A stretch of 64,000 nt of DNA from an uncultured Dorea sp. (lineage in GTDB: Bacteria; Bacillota; Clostridia; Lachnospirales; Lachnospiraceae). The stretch's first letter is position 1. Every line of letters starts with the position of its first letter. Below the pieces are notes generated by a model. It was given only the letters and a program-made list of their open reading frames with translations. It made no database searches and was not told the origin of the DNA. Location of the stretch: NCBI GenBank assembly GCA_910578495.1, contig CAJTRE010000007.1, positions 1-64,000 of the forward strand, read 5' to 3'. A program made the position numbers and the translations under genes. This document shows positions 8,637 to 18,216 of the stretch, one piece after another.

Positions 8637-10259
8637 ATGATTACATTATCAGGGAAAAGTGTATTTGGCGGGATTGCCATTGGTAAGATTGCATTTTATA
8701 AGAGAAATGAAATCCAGATTAAAAGGAATCATGTAGACAATGTAGAAAAGGAAGTAAAGAGATTTGAAGCTGCAAAGGCAGAGGCGAAAGAGCAGCTTCA
8801 GGAACTTTACAAGAAGGCACTGGAAGATGTGGGTGAGGCAAATGCCATGATTTTTGAGATTCACCAGATGATGTTAGAGGATCTGGATTATGTGGAGTCT
8901 ATCATAAATATTATTACTTCTCAGGAAGTAAATGCAGAATATGCGGTGGGAACGACGGCGGACAATTTTGCGGCTATGTTTTCTGCTATGGATGATGCTT
9001 ATATGCAGGGGCGTGCAGCGGATGTAAAGGATGTATCCGAGCGTTTGATACAGGTGCTTTCTGATAGAGAAAGCGGTATCATGAAGTTGGACAGGCCTAT
9101 GATCATTGCGGCAGATGACCTGGTTCCAAGCGAGACGGTGCAGCTTGATAAGGACAAAGTATTATCCTTTATAACGATGTATGGTTCTTCTAATTCCCAT
9201 ACGGCAATCCTTGCAAGGACTATGAATATTCCGGCAGTCATCGGACTTGGAGAAAAGCTTAAGAAAGAATATGATGGGAAATTAGCGATTGTGGATGGGC
9301 TGGAAGGTGTAATTTACATTGAGCCTGACGCAAAAACTATGGAAGTTATGCAGGCAAAACAGAAAGAAGAACTTGAGAAAAGGAGATTGTTAGAGGAACT
9401 AAAAGGTAAGGATAACGTGACAAAAAGCGGCCAGAATATCAATGTTTACGCGAATATCGGCAATCTTTCAGATGTGGGTGCTGTATTAAAAAATGATGCG
9501 GGCGGTATCGGACTTTTCAGGAGTGAGTTTTTGTATCTGGAAAGTGACACATTTCCAACAGAAGAGGAGCAGTTTAAGGTGTATAAGCAGGTGGCGGAGA
9601 ATATGGCGGGAAAGAAAGTAATCATCCGTACACTGGACATTGGTGCAGATAAGCAGGTGGATTATTTTGGACTGGCTAAAGAAGAAAATCCTGCCCTTGG
9701 TTATCGGGCAATTCGTATTTGTTTAACCAGAAAGGATATATTCAAGACACAGCTTCGGGCGCTTTACCGGGCTTCTGCATACGGACAGATTGCGATTATG
9801 TTTCCGATGATCATTTCCATGAGTGAAGTGCGTGCTATTCAAGCAGTCATAGAAGAAGTGAAACAGGAACTTCGAGAAGAGAGCGTGGTTTTCAAGGAAG
9901 ATATAGAAACCGGCATTATGATTGAAACCCCGGCGGCTGTTATGATTAGTCATGAACTAGCAAAGGAAGTGGATTTTTTCAGCGTTGGAACGAATGATCT
10001 GACGCAGTACACATTGGCAATTGACCGCCAGAATCAAAAACTAGAGTCATTCTATGACGCCCATCACCCGGCAGTTCTTGCTATGATTCGTATGGCGGCC
10101 GAGAGTGCTCATGCAGAAGGAAAGTGGATTGGTATCTGCGGAGAGCTGGCGGCGGACTTAGAGCTCACAGAAGATTTCCTTGCTATGGGGATTGATGAAC
10201 TTTCAGTGGCGCCTAGTATGGTGCTTCCGCTTAGGCAGAGAATCCGCGAAAGTATATAA
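8637..10259 (+). CDS. ptsI: Phosphoenolpyruvate-protein phosphotransferase (Enzyme I), paralogue 2 in the fru operon
   Basis: Last gene of the fructose operon, 540 residues. Catalytic His188 lies in NSHTAILAR. PEP-domain motifs GLFRSEF, VIRTLDIGAD, LGYRAIRI, IETPAAVM and IGICGELAAD are all present. I chose the ATG at 8637 because AGAGGGG lies 9 bases upstream and the resulting N-terminus (MITLSG) matches the paralogue at 2848; an ATG at 8628 overlaps the ribosome site. It should charge the neighbouring HPr, giving a self-contained Enzyme I-HPr-FruA relay. Confidence 0.92.
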   Translation: MITLSGKSVFGGIAIGKIAFYKRNEIQIKRNHVDNVEKEVKRFEAAKAEAKEQLQELYKKALEDVGEANAMIFEIHQMMLEDLDYVESIINIITSQEVNAEYAVGTTADNFAAMFSAMDDAYMQGRAADVKDVSERLIQVLSDRESGIMKLDRPMIIAADDLVPSETVQLDKDKVLSFITMYGSSNSHTAILARTMNIPAVIGLGEKLKKEYDGKLAIVDGLEGVIYIEPDAKTMEVMQAKQKEELEKRRLLEELKGKDNVTKSGQNINVYANIGNLSDVGAVLKNDAGGIGLFRSEFLYLESDTFPTEEEQFKVYKQVAENMAGKKVIIRTLDIGADKQVDYFGLAKEENPALGYRAIRICLTRKDIFKTQLRALYRASAYGQIAIMFPMIISMSEVRAIQAVIEEVKQELREESVVFKEDIETGIMIETPAAVMISHELAKEVDFFSVGTNDLTQYTLAIDRQNQKLESFYDAHHPAVLAMIRMAAESAHAEGKWIGICGELAADLELTEDFLAMGIDELSVAPSMVLPLRQRIRESI

Positions 10260-10277
10260 AAGAGAAAGAACTAATAG

Positions 10278-10309
10278 ATAGAGCCATTTACTTTGTGGCT
10301 CTATTTTGT
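10278..10309 (+). terminator. Terminator of the fru operon
   Basis: Stem atagagcca (10278-10286) pairs with tggctctat (10296-10304), followed by TTTTGTT. Confidence 0.8.
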
Positions 10310-10362
10310 TATGATGAATATATTCTTTTAAAACTGGAAATGAGAGATAAGGAGGAAGTCAA

Positions 10363-11745
10363 ATGTTAGAAAAATATTTCAAACTACATGAAAATGATAC
10401 GGATGTAAAGACGGAAATTCTTGCGGGAATTACAACATTTATGACAATGGCGTACATTCTTGCGGTTAATCCAAGTATTTTGGCGGCGGCAGGCATGGAT
10501 CAGGGAGCAGTCTTTACGGCTACAGCTCTGGCGGCGCTTATTGGTACGCTTTTGATGGCGGTGTTTTCCAATTACCCATTTGCACTTGCACCGGGGATGG
10601 GATTAAATGCGTATTTTGCGTATACGGTCGTTCTCGGTATGGGATATGAATGGCAGGTTGCATTGACGGCAGTGTTTGTGGAGGGAATTATCTTCATTAT
10701 TCTTTCATTTACGAATGTGCGTGAGGCAATTTTTAATGCAATTCCATATAATTTGAAAGCGGCAGTCAGCGTTGGTATTGGTCTGTTTATTGCATTTATT
10801 GGTTTGCAGAATGCTAAGATTGTTATTGGAGGTTCTACGTTGATTCAACTCTATTCTCTGGAAAATTATAATCTGGTAAATGGTGTGGAAGCTGCTTTTA
10901 ATGACGTTGGGATTACAGTAATTCTTGCAATTGTTGGCATTATAATTACCGGTATTTTAGTGATTAAAAATGTAAAGGGGAATATTCTGTGGGGAATTCT
11001 GATCACATGGGTACTTGGAATTATGTGCCAGTTTACAGGTCTGTATGTTCCGAATCCGGAGATTGGATTTTTCAGCCTGCTTCCGGATTTTAGTAACGGT
11101 CTGTCTGTTCCAAGTCTGGCGCCGGTATTGGGTAAGCTTGATTTTTCGGGCATCTTTACTTTGAATTTTGCGGTAGTTATCTTCGCTTTCTTATTTGTGG
11201 ATATGTTTGATACGATTGGAACCTTGATCGGTGTATCTTCTAAGGCAAATATGCTGGATGCAAATGGGAAACTTCCACGTATTAAAGGTGCGCTTATGGC
11301 GGATGCTGTGGCAACGACGGTAGGTGCATTTCTTGGAACAACGACAACGACAACTTTTGTGGAGAGTGCTTCCGGTGTATCAGAAGGTGGAAGAACGGGA
11401 CTTACAGCAACGACGACTGCAATTTTATTTGGACTTTCCTTGTTCCTGTCACCGATTTTTCTTGCAATCCCTTCCTTTGCAACAGCTCCTGCGCTTGTTG
11501 TAGTTGGATTCTATATGCTGACAAATGTTGTGAATATTGATTTTAGTGATATTTCAGAAGCACTTCCATGCTATATTTGTATTGGGGCAATGCCTTTCTT
11601 TTATAGTATTTCTGAGGGAATATCTATGGGAGTTATCTCTTATGTGACGCTGAATCTTCTGACGGGAAAATATAAGGAGAAAAAGATCAGCATTCTAATG
11701 TATGTGTTGGCGGTACTCTTTATACTGAAATATATGTTATTGTAA
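10363..11745 (+). CDS. NCS2 family purine permease (AzgA/PbuG-like)
   Basis: A 460-residue polytopic membrane transporter, probably proton-coupled uptake of hypoxanthine, guanine or adenine. The N-terminus (KTEILAGITTFMTMAYI, then ALAPGMGLNAYFAY) and the GTTTTTTFVESASGV segment are signatures of the AzgA branch of NCS2 rather than the uracil/xanthine branch. About 12 hydrophobic segments are evident. An AAGGAGGAAG site precedes the ATG. The upstream gap is only about 50 bases after the fru terminator, with no room for a purine riboswitch. A MITE-like element follows. Confidence 0.87.
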   Translation: MLEKYFKLHENDTDVKTEILAGITTFMTMAYILAVNPSILAAAGMDQGAVFTATALAALIGTLLMAVFSNYPFALAPGMGLNAYFAYTVVLGMGYEWQVALTAVFVEGIIFIILSFTNVREAIFNAIPYNLKAAVSVGIGLFIAFIGLQNAKIVIGGSTLIQLYSLENYNLVNGVEAAFNDVGITVILAIVGIIITGILVIKNVKGNILWGILITWVLGIMCQFTGLYVPNPEIGFFSLLPDFSNGLSVPSLAPVLGKLDFSGIFTLNFAVVIFAFLFVDMFDTIGTLIGVSSKANMLDANGKLPRIKGALMADAVATTVGAFLGTTTTTTFVESASGVSEGGRTGLTATTTAILFGLSLFLSPIFLAIPSFATAPALVVVGFYMLTNVVNIDFSDISEALPCYICIGAMPFFYSISEGISMGVISYVTLNLLTGKYKEKKISILMYVLAVLFILKYMLL

Positions 11746-11768
11746 AATTATATAAGGATTCAATATAA

Positions 11769-11931
11769 GTAACTATTCGGCCCGCGCCATTCGCAAAACC
11801 GCACTAACGTGCTATTCGTTGCTGTGCAACTATTTTTGCTCATAATCTGGCGCTCCGCTCATAGTCGGTAAAATACACTCATTCATGCAAGCATGATTCG
11901 TTTGTTTTGCAGACTATGGCTGAACTGTTAC
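11769..11931. mobile_element. MITE-like repeat, copy 1 (divergent interior)
   Basis: Imperfect terminal inverted repeats GTAACTATTCGGCC (11769-11782) and GGCTGAACTGTTAC (11918-11931) bound 163 bases without a gene. CAATATAA occurs on both sides (11761-11768 and 11933-11940, one base offset on the right), consistent with an 8-bp target duplication. The ends match those of the copies at 19134 and 24915, but the interior is different. It lies just before the ABC-F ribosome site. Confidence 0.7.
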
Positions 11932-11951
11932 CCAATATAAGGATTAATATT

Positions 11952-13769
11952 ATGAATTTATTGACAATGGAAAATATAACAAAATCTTACACCGATAAAG
12001 TGCTGTTAGATCATGTGGGATTTAGTATAAATGAGAATGAAAAAATCGGTGTGATCGGTGTCAACGGTATGGGAAAGTCTACACTTTTAAAAATTGCTGC
12101 AGGGATTGAGCATTATGATTCCGGCAAAATCAGTATGGGGAATCAAATTAAGATTTGCTATCTTCCCCAGACTCCGGTATTTACAGAAGGGCTAAGTGTT
12201 CTTCAGGCGGCAGTTCAGGGAAATGTAGATGAATTGAATCGTTGGACAATAGAAGCAGAGGCGAAATCTATGCTTAATCAGCTTGGATTTACTGATTATG
12301 ATGAGAAAGCAGCACATATGTCGGGGGGACAGAAAAAAAGGATTGCTCTTATAAACGTTCTGTTAACGACGGCAGATATACTTGTACTGGATGAGCCAAC
12401 GAACCATTTGGACAACGCTATGTCCGAGTGGCTGGAGGAATACTTGATTCAGTTTCGTGGTGCGATTCTTATGGTTACTCATGATAGATATTTTCTGGAT
12501 CGAGTAGTCAACCGGATTGTGGAAGTAGATCAAGGGGCACTCTATAGTTATCCAGGTAATTATGCAAAATTTGTGGAGTTAAAAGAGGAACGCCAGAATA
12601 TAGCGTTCGCCACAGAGAGGAAGAGAAAGAGTCTGCTGCGGATAGAGTTAGAGTGGCTTAGAAGAGGGGCAAGAGCCAGAAGTACGAAACAAAAAGCTCA
12701 TATTGACCGTATCAAGGCGATGCAGGAGATGAAAGACATACAGGAAGAAAAGAGAGTGCTCTTAGAATCTACAGCCTCCCGCATGGGGAATAAGACGATA
12801 GAACTTGAGAATATTTCCAAGTCATATGGCAATAAGAATTTGATAAAAGATTACAATTACATCTTTTTGAAAAATGACCGTATCGGTATCATTGGCCCGA
12901 ATGGATGTGGGAAGACAACTCTTCTTAAGATTATGAATGGAATCGTAAAGCCGGATAGCGGAACGATAGAGATAGGGAAGACAATTCGTATGGGCTATTT
13001 CTCACAGGAAAATGAGTACATGGATGAATCAGAGAAAGTCATTGACTATGTAAAAGAAATGGGAGAATATATCCGGACTGCAGATGGAAGCAGGATAACA
13101 GCGTCTCAGATGTTGGAAAGGTTTTTGTTCGATGGAACCCTGCAGTGGTCAAAGATTGAAAAATTGTCAGGTGGAGAGAAGCGAAGGCTATATCTTCTGC
13201 GTATCCTTATGAGCGCGCCGAATGTATTGATCTTAGATGAGCCGACCAATGATTTGGATATTCAGACATTGACGATATTGGAAGATTATTTGGATAGTTT
13301 TGATGGTATTATTATTATCGTATCTCATGACCGGTATTTTCTGGATCGTACGGTGAGCCGTCTCTTTTCATTTGAGGGTGACGGGAAGATTTGTCAGTTT
13401 GAGGGTGGATATTCTGATTACTTGATTCGTAAAGAAATAGAAAACAAGTCAAAAGAAATAAAACAGTTTACAAATAAAGAAAAAAATAATCAAAATTCAT
13501 CCAAAGATACATGGAAGCAAAGAGAGAAAAAACTTAAATTTACCTTCAAAGAGCAGAGAGAATTTGAGACAATTGATGAAGATATTGCTGTATTGGAAAG
13601 TAAGATAGAACGTTTGGAAAGTGAGATTATGGCAAATACTTCTAACTCGGCAAAATTAAATGAGCTGATGGAAGAGAAAGAAACGATAGGGCAGCAGTTA
13701 GAAGAAAAGATGGAGCGGTGGGTATATTTGAATGATTTAAATGAGCAGATGGAAAATGCGAAAGCATAG
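11952..13769 (+). CDS. ABC-F type ATPase (ribosome-associated or antibiotic-protection family)
   Basis: A 605-residue soluble protein with two ABC domains and no membrane part, typical of ABC-F translation factors. First domain: Walker A GVNGMGKST (36-44) and signature MSGGQKKR. Second domain: GPNGCGKTT and LSGGEKRR. Both have LDEPTN Walker B motifs. A charged interdomain linker (with RRGARARSTKQKAH) and a coiled-coil C-terminus rich in Glu and Lys are visible. Members either tune translation or protect the ribosome from antibiotics, and the sequence alone does not decide. The ATG at 11952 has AAGGA 8 bases upstream; an earlier in-frame ATG lies inside the MITE. Confidence 0.85.
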   Translation: MNLLTMENITKSYTDKVLLDHVGFSINENEKIGVIGVNGMGKSTLLKIAAGIEHYDSGKISMGNQIKICYLPQTPVFTEGLSVLQAAVQGNVDELNRWTIEAEAKSMLNQLGFTDYDEKAAHMSGGQKKRIALINVLLTTADILVLDEPTNHLDNAMSEWLEEYLIQFRGAILMVTHDRYFLDRVVNRIVEVDQGALYSYPGNYAKFVELKEERQNIAFATERKRKSLLRIELEWLRRGARARSTKQKAHIDRIKAMQEMKDIQEEKRVLLESTASRMGNKTIELENISKSYGNKNLIKDYNYIFLKNDRIGIIGPNGCGKTTLLKIMNGIVKPDSGTIEIGKTIRMGYFSQENEYMDESEKVIDYVKEMGEYIRTADGSRITASQMLERFLFDGTLQWSKIEKLSGGEKRRLYLLRILMSAPNVLILDEPTNDLDIQTLTILEDYLDSFDGIIIIVSHDRYFLDRTVSRLFSFEGDGKICQFEGGYSDYLIRKEIENKSKEIKQFTNKEKNNQNSSKDTWKQREKKLKFTFKEQREFETIDEDIAVLESKIERLESEIMANTSNSAKLNELMEEKETIGQQLEEKMERWVYLNDLNEQMENAKA

Positions 13770-13781
13770 AAAGGAGTATTT

Positions 13782-14594
13782 ATGAACGAGAGATGGACAA
13801 GGGCAATGCTGAAAGGAAATGCTAAAAAACTGTTTCGAAAGAATTACTGGGTGTGTGTGGTGGCCGCTTTTCTTCTTGCCTTGCTGGGAAATGGGAATGT
13901 GGGAGGTTTTGGGAATATAGGCGCTAGCTTTTCTCAAGAACGAGACATTAGAGACATAGAAGATATAGGAGACATAGATTATTTTTATAATTATAATTTC
14001 AACGGAGATTATCTGGACAGAGATTATTTGGACGGAGGTTATTTTGAGTATGAGACTGAGCAAAAGTTGTTTCTGATTGTTTTCGCTGTCGTCTTCTTTT
14101 GTGTTTTTGCGTTCATAATTGTTTTGAGTATTTTTGTATTTAATGTGATTGAAGTTGGCGGTAAGATGTTTTTTATCCAGAATCGGAGCTGTACGCCGCC
14201 GGTAGGCATGATTTTTGACGGATTTAAGAAAGGACGATACAGTAACATTATGAAGACGATGTTTTTTAGAAGTCTATCTGTGTTTTTGTGGTCGTTACTG
14301 TTGATTATTCCGGGAATTATCAAGTCTTATGAGTATCTGATGGTTCCATATATTCTGGCAGAGAATCCGACGATGGACAGACGGGATGTATTAGATTTAA
14401 GTAAGCGCATGATGAAGGGACAGAAATGGGATGCTTTTATTTTATCCCTGTCGTTCTTTGGATGGATGTTGTTAAGCGCCATTACGTGTGGGCTGGTCGG
14501 AATTTTCTATGTGAGTCCATATTATATGGCAACCTTTACGGAACTGTATGCATTTAGTAAAATTAAAGCATACAATGAAGGATATATCCGCTAA
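13782..14594 (+). CDS. DUF975 family membrane protein
   Basis: A 270-residue integral membrane protein. Residues 1-30 are the family's conserved basic N-terminus, followed by membrane segments near 25-45, 90-120, 165-185 and 220-245. The C-terminal half (GRYSNIMKTMFFR, LLIIPGIIKSYEY, DVLDLSKRMMKG) is characteristic of DUF975. Between the first two membrane segments lies an Asp/Tyr-rich low-complexity stretch built from 'DI' and 'YLD' repeats, unusual for the family. Function is unknown. It follows the ABC-F gene by 12 bases with AAAGGAG, so it is probably cotranscribed. Confidence 0.8.
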   Translation: MNERWTRAMLKGNAKKLFRKNYWVCVVAAFLLALLGNGNVGGFGNIGASFSQERDIRDIEDIGDIDYFYNYNFNGDYLDRDYLDGGYFEYETEQKLFLIVFAVVFFCVFAFIIVLSIFVFNVIEVGGKMFFIQNRSCTPPVGMIFDGFKKGRYSNIMKTMFFRSLSVFLWSLLLIIPGIIKSYEYLMVPYILAENPTMDRRDVLDLSKRMMKGQKWDAFILSLSFFGWMLLSAITCGLVGIFYVSPYYMATFTELYAFSKIKAYNEGYIR

Positions 14595-14637
14595 ATGGTC
14601 ATGCAAAGTATATAATTAGAGAGAATGGGAGAATGTT

Positions 14638-15567
14638 ATGCCAATTAATAAATCTATGCGAAAGGTGTTGAAAGCGTTATCTTTTGACGGGATTGAAGTG
14701 GAGGCGGCGAGACATCTGGCAAATATCAAGGCAATTGATCCTATGCGGATTTTTTATAAGACTGTGGATTATCAGATTTATAACGAAGATTATGAAGTTC
14801 CAGTGCGCATTTATCTGCCGAAGGAGGGGGAGCCGGAAGATTTGCCGGTCATATTATTTTTTCATGGCGGCGGCTGGGTGACGGAAAGTATTGATAATTA
14901 TGAGCGTGTGTGTGCCAGAATGGCGCAGGCGACGAATCACATGGTCATATCCGTAGGCTATAGGCTTGCACCGGAACACAAATTTCCGACGGGGCTGATG
15001 GATTGCTACGCAGCAGCAAAAACAGTTTATACGAACCGTAATATTTTTCATAAGGCGTCAGATGATATTGTACTGATGGGAGATAGTGCGGGCGGTAATC
15101 TTGCTGCGGCCATTTCTCTGATGGCGAGGGATAGAGGAGAGTTTCATCCCAAGAAACAGGTTTTGATCTATCCGGCATTATACTGGGATTACAGTGAGAA
15201 ATCGCCGTTTCCATCCGTTCAAAAGTATGGGAGCGATTATCTGCTGACTTCGGGAAAGATGAGGGATTATATTAATTTTTATGCGTCCAGTGAAGACGAT
15301 AAGGAGAATAAATATTTTGCACCCTTGTTGGAGACAGATTACAGTAATCAGCCTCGGACGCTGATATTGACTGCTGAGTACGATCCGCTAAGAGATGAAG
15401 CGGAAAGGTACGGAAAGAGATTGAAAGAAGCAGGAAATCGAGTGGAAATCCATAGAATCAAAGACGCCCTTCACGGATATTTTGCGTTGGGAATAAAATA
15501 TTATCATGTGAAAGAAAGTTTTGATTTGATCAACCATTTTTTAGAGGAGGATTCGGATTATGTTTGA
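14638..15567 (+). CDS. Alpha/beta hydrolase, HSL-type esterase
   Basis: A 309-residue cytosolic carboxylesterase. The oxyanion-hole motif HGGGW, the nucleophile elbow GDSAGG, the acid in AEYDPLRD and the catalytic His in LHGYF are all present, so the Ser-Asp-His triad is complete. Family members hydrolyse short-chain acyl esters. The stop overlaps the start of the next gene by 8 bases, so the esterase and the acyltransferase-like protein are coupled. Joint action on an acyl ester is inferred from this. Confidence 0.85.
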   Translation: MPINKSMRKVLKALSFDGIEVEAARHLANIKAIDPMRIFYKTVDYQIYNEDYEVPVRIYLPKEGEPEDLPVILFFHGGGWVTESIDNYERVCARMAQATNHMVISVGYRLAPEHKFPTGLMDCYAAAKTVYTNRNIFHKASDDIVLMGDSAGGNLAAAISLMARDRGEFHPKKQVLIYPALYWDYSEKSPFPSVQKYGSDYLLTSGKMRDYINFYASSEDDKENKYFAPLLETDYSNQPRTLILTAEYDPLRDEAERYGKRLKEAGNRVEIHRIKDALHGYFALGIKYYHVKESFDLINHFLEEDSDYV

Positions 15568-17380
15568 GCAGAACCGCGCATATTGGAGAAATCTGGATAA
15601 TGCGGCAAAGATGTTTTCGGCTGCCAGCAGTCCGAAAGACACAAGAGTATTTCGCTTTTATTGTGTTTTGAGAGAGAAAGTTGACGGTACACTTTTACAG
15701 ACGGCTGTGAATGAGACGATTCGGAAGTATCCCGTATTTTTATCCAGAATGAGAAAAGGATTATTCTGGCATTATCTGGAGAAGAGTGAACTGCGCCCGG
15801 TGGTGAAAGAAGAGTACAAAGAGCCTTGCAGCAGTCTGTATGTGAGGGATAAAAAGACACTTTTATTTGAGGTGACTTACTATAGAAATCGTATTAATTT
15901 TGAAGTGTTCCATGCACTGACAGACGGAACGGGCGCAACAGAATTTTTGCGGGAATTGGTGAAAAGTTATCTGTATCTTTCGCATCAGGAAGAGGGGCTT
16001 GCGGATGTTGTCTTATCTGGTCAGATGTTAACGGTACAGGATCAAGAAGATGATAGTTTCAGTAAATATTATAATCCAGATCTTCCGAAGCGGAAAAAAC
16101 AAAAGATTAAGGCATATCAGATTAAAAAATCAAGAAAAGAATACGATGAATTGAAAGTTATGGAGGCAACTGCGTCTGTAACAGAACTTTTGGAACTTTC
16201 AAGAAAATACGAGACGTCTATGACGGTTCTTCTTACGGCGGCATTTATTTATGCCATTCACGAAGAAATGTCCAGAATGCAGGAGAAAAAGCCAGTAGTG
16301 TTGATGGTTCCGGTAAATTTAAGAAAGATTTTTCCATCAGATTCGATGCTTAATTTTTTTAGCTATATTGAGCCGGGATATAAATTTGGCGAGGGAGAGG
16401 ATCGTTTTGAGGACGTGCTGAAAGTGGTAAAGCAGTATTTTGAGGATCATCTTACAAAAGAAGAAGTTGCCGGTCGCATGAATGAAACTATCGCATTTGA
16501 GAAACACAAGGTACTTAAATGGGCTCCTTTGATATTGAAGAACCCATGCATCAAGATGGGTGCAAAGATGGCAGAAAGCGAAGTGACGGCGGTGCTTTCT
16601 AATATGAGTGCGGTAAAGATGCCGAAAGAATACGAGATGTATATCGAGAGATTTGGTGTATATACAAGTACGCCAAGGACAGAACTTTGCGTATGTTCTT
16701 ATGGAGATGTGCTTACATTTGGATTTACGTCCAGATATGACAGTTCCAATATTCAGAGAAATTTTTACCGTCTTTTGAAAGAATTAGGAATAAAAATTCA
16801 TGTATTGGAACCGGATTATCCGGAAGAGGTTAAACCGAACTATGAAGGAAGAAAATTCTTTAAAGGATTTTCCTTTGGCTGTGTAATGACGGCTGTTTTT
16901 GCGGTGATGGCAAATGTCATTTTTATGCCGGATAGTCTATGGTCGCTTACGGTTGCCGGAGGGATAGGATGTATGTGGGCGGTGCTGTTTACTGGGTATT
17001 CAAAACGCTATAACCTGCTGAAAAGTGTGATGTGGGAGTTGATTCTTGTGACGATCATCTGTATTGCGTGGGATGAGATTTTTGGATGGCTTGGTTGGTC
17101 TGTAAATTATGTGCTTCCATTAATGTGCCTGCTAGTTCAGGTTTCTATGTTGATTATTTCCAAGGTACAGTCTCATTCAGCACGAGAGTATATGATTTAC
17201 TATGTCATGGCGTCCGTATATGGAATGCTTCTGCCGTTGTTTCTGATGTTGGTGAAAATAATTACAGTACGTCCTCCGGCAGTTCTTTGTGTAGGATTAA
17301 GTTTTCTATTTTTGGCGGCGTTAGTGTTTTTTAAAGGGAAGGAATTTAAAGAAGAGATGCATAAAAAGCTGCATGTGTAG
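15560..17380 (+). CDS. Condensation/acyltransferase-fold protein with C-terminal membrane domain (DUF6320-like)
   Basis: A 606-residue protein. Residues 1-430 resemble the CoA-dependent acyltransferase/condensation superfamily, with the hallmark HxxxDG at 'FHALTDG' and a second conserved 'RxELxV' type region further on. Residues about 435-600 hold five or six membrane segments, so the enzyme is anchored. Members of the superfamily transfer acyl groups to alcohols or amines. The upstream coupled esterase suggests an acyl ester or lipid product, but substrate and donor cannot be predicted. GAGGAGG in the end of the esterase gene provides the ribosome site. Confidence 0.65.
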   Translation: MFEQNRAYWRNLDNAAKMFSAASSPKDTRVFRFYCVLREKVDGTLLQTAVNETIRKYPVFLSRMRKGLFWHYLEKSELRPVVKEEYKEPCSSLYVRDKKTLLFEVTYYRNRINFEVFHALTDGTGATEFLRELVKSYLYLSHQEEGLADVVLSGQMLTVQDQEDDSFSKYYNPDLPKRKKQKIKAYQIKKSRKEYDELKVMEATASVTELLELSRKYETSMTVLLTAAFIYAIHEEMSRMQEKKPVVLMVPVNLRKIFPSDSMLNFFSYIEPGYKFGEGEDRFEDVLKVVKQYFEDHLTKEEVAGRMNETIAFEKHKVLKWAPLILKNPCIKMGAKMAESEVTAVLSNMSAVKMPKEYEMYIERFGVYTSTPRTELCVCSYGDVLTFGFTSRYDSSNIQRNFYRLLKELGIKIHVLEPDYPEEVKPNYEGRKFFKGFSFGCVMTAVFAVMANVIFMPDSLWSLTVAGGIGCMWAVLFTGYSKRYNLLKSVMWELILVTIICIAWDEIFGWLGWSVNYVLPLMCLLVQVSMLIISKVQSHSAREYMIYYVMASVYGMLLPLFLMLVKIITVRPPAVLCVGLSFLFLAALVFFKGKEFKEEMHKKLHV

Positions 17381-17401
17381 TTATTTGTGATTTTAGCAGG
17401 G

Positions 17402-17439
17402 AAATCCCTGAATCAGTTTGCAAGCTGATTCAGGGATTT
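17402..17439. terminator. Bidirectional hairpin between convergent genes
   Basis: A 15-bp stem aaatccctgaatcag (17402-17416) and its complement (17425-17439). It overlaps the stop codon of the deacetylase on the minus strand and follows the acyltransferase gene on the plus strand. T tails are weak. Confidence 0.6.
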
Positions 17440-18216
17440 AAACGTATAACCCATATCTTCCCATTTGGTGAGAAGTTCATCCAGAATCTCTCCATTTGTC
17501 TTAGAAGTATTATGTAAAAGTACGATAGAACCTGGGTGAATACGTCCAAGAAGTTTGTCAAAGGCTTCCTCTTTCGTGGGCTGTTTATCTTCATACCAGT
17601 CAACGTAAGCGAGACTCCAGAAAAAGGTGGAGTATCCGAAGTCCTTTGCCATCTGTAGATTTTCGGTGCTGTATTTTCCCTGTGGCGGCCGATAGAATTT
17701 TGTCATTTCTTTTCCTGTTATTTTTTTGTATTCAGTTTCTACATCTCTTAGTTCTTTTTCAAAAGCTTCTTTCGTAGAGATTTTGGACATATCCGGATGG
17801 TGGTAAGTGTGGTTTGCTACGATATGTCCGTCCTTTTCCATGCGCTTTATAAATTCAGGGCTGTCTGTCAAATAATTTCCTACAACAAAGAAGGTCGCGG
17901 GTACTTTATGTTTTTTCAAAGCGTTTAGGATATTTTCTGTATTTCCATTTTCAAATCCACAGTCAAATGTAAGATAAAGCACTTTTTCTTTTGTGTCTTC
18001 TGCATAGTATGCGTTGTATTTTTTGAGTTCATCAAAGGAGGCGTTGGCAACTGGTGGTTTGCCTTCTTCTTGAAAACTAAGTCCCCAGTTATCAACTGAT
18101 GGAAGGATAGATTCAGAAGAGGCGGTGTGTGTTTTTTCTGCCGCAAGTCTGCCGGCAAAAAAAGCACAGATAAATAAAAGGAGTGTAGCCGTAAATTTCA
18201 CGATGGTATGTTTCAT
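17413..18216 (-). CDS. pdaA: PdaA-type polysaccharide (muramic) deacetylase
   Basis: A 267-residue exported NodB-fold deacetylase. An N-terminal hydrophobic segment (residues 7-25) acts as signal or anchor. The metal-binding and catalytic motifs are TFDCGFENG (Asp), NHTYHHPD (two His), RPPQGKYS and LLHNTSKT. The DWYEDKQPTKEEA region and the length match PdaA, which removes the acetyl group of muramic acid on the way to muramic delta-lactam of the spore cortex. That suggests a spore-forming ancestor. I prefer the inner Met (MKHTIVK) because GGAG lies upstream of it; the Met 8 codons earlier has no ribosome site. Confidence 0.85.
   Translation of the reverse strand: MKHTIVKFTATLLLFICAFFAGRLAAEKTHTASSESILPSVDNWGLSFQEEGKPPVANASFDELKKYNAYYAEDTKEKVLYLTFDCGFENGNTENILNALKKHKVPATFFVVGNYLTDSPEFIKRMEKDGHIVANHTYHHPDMSKISTKEAFEKELRDVETEYKKITGKEMTKFYRPPQGKYSTENLQMAKDFGYSTFFWSLAYVDWYEDKQPTKEEAFDKLLGRIHPGSIVLLHNTSKTNGEILDELLTKWEDMGYTFKSLNQLAN

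Noticed and set aside
10305..10362. Purine riboswitch before the NCS2 permease
   Set aside because: Only about 50 bases lie between the fru terminator and the start codon, too few for the aptamer, and no conserved elements are seen.
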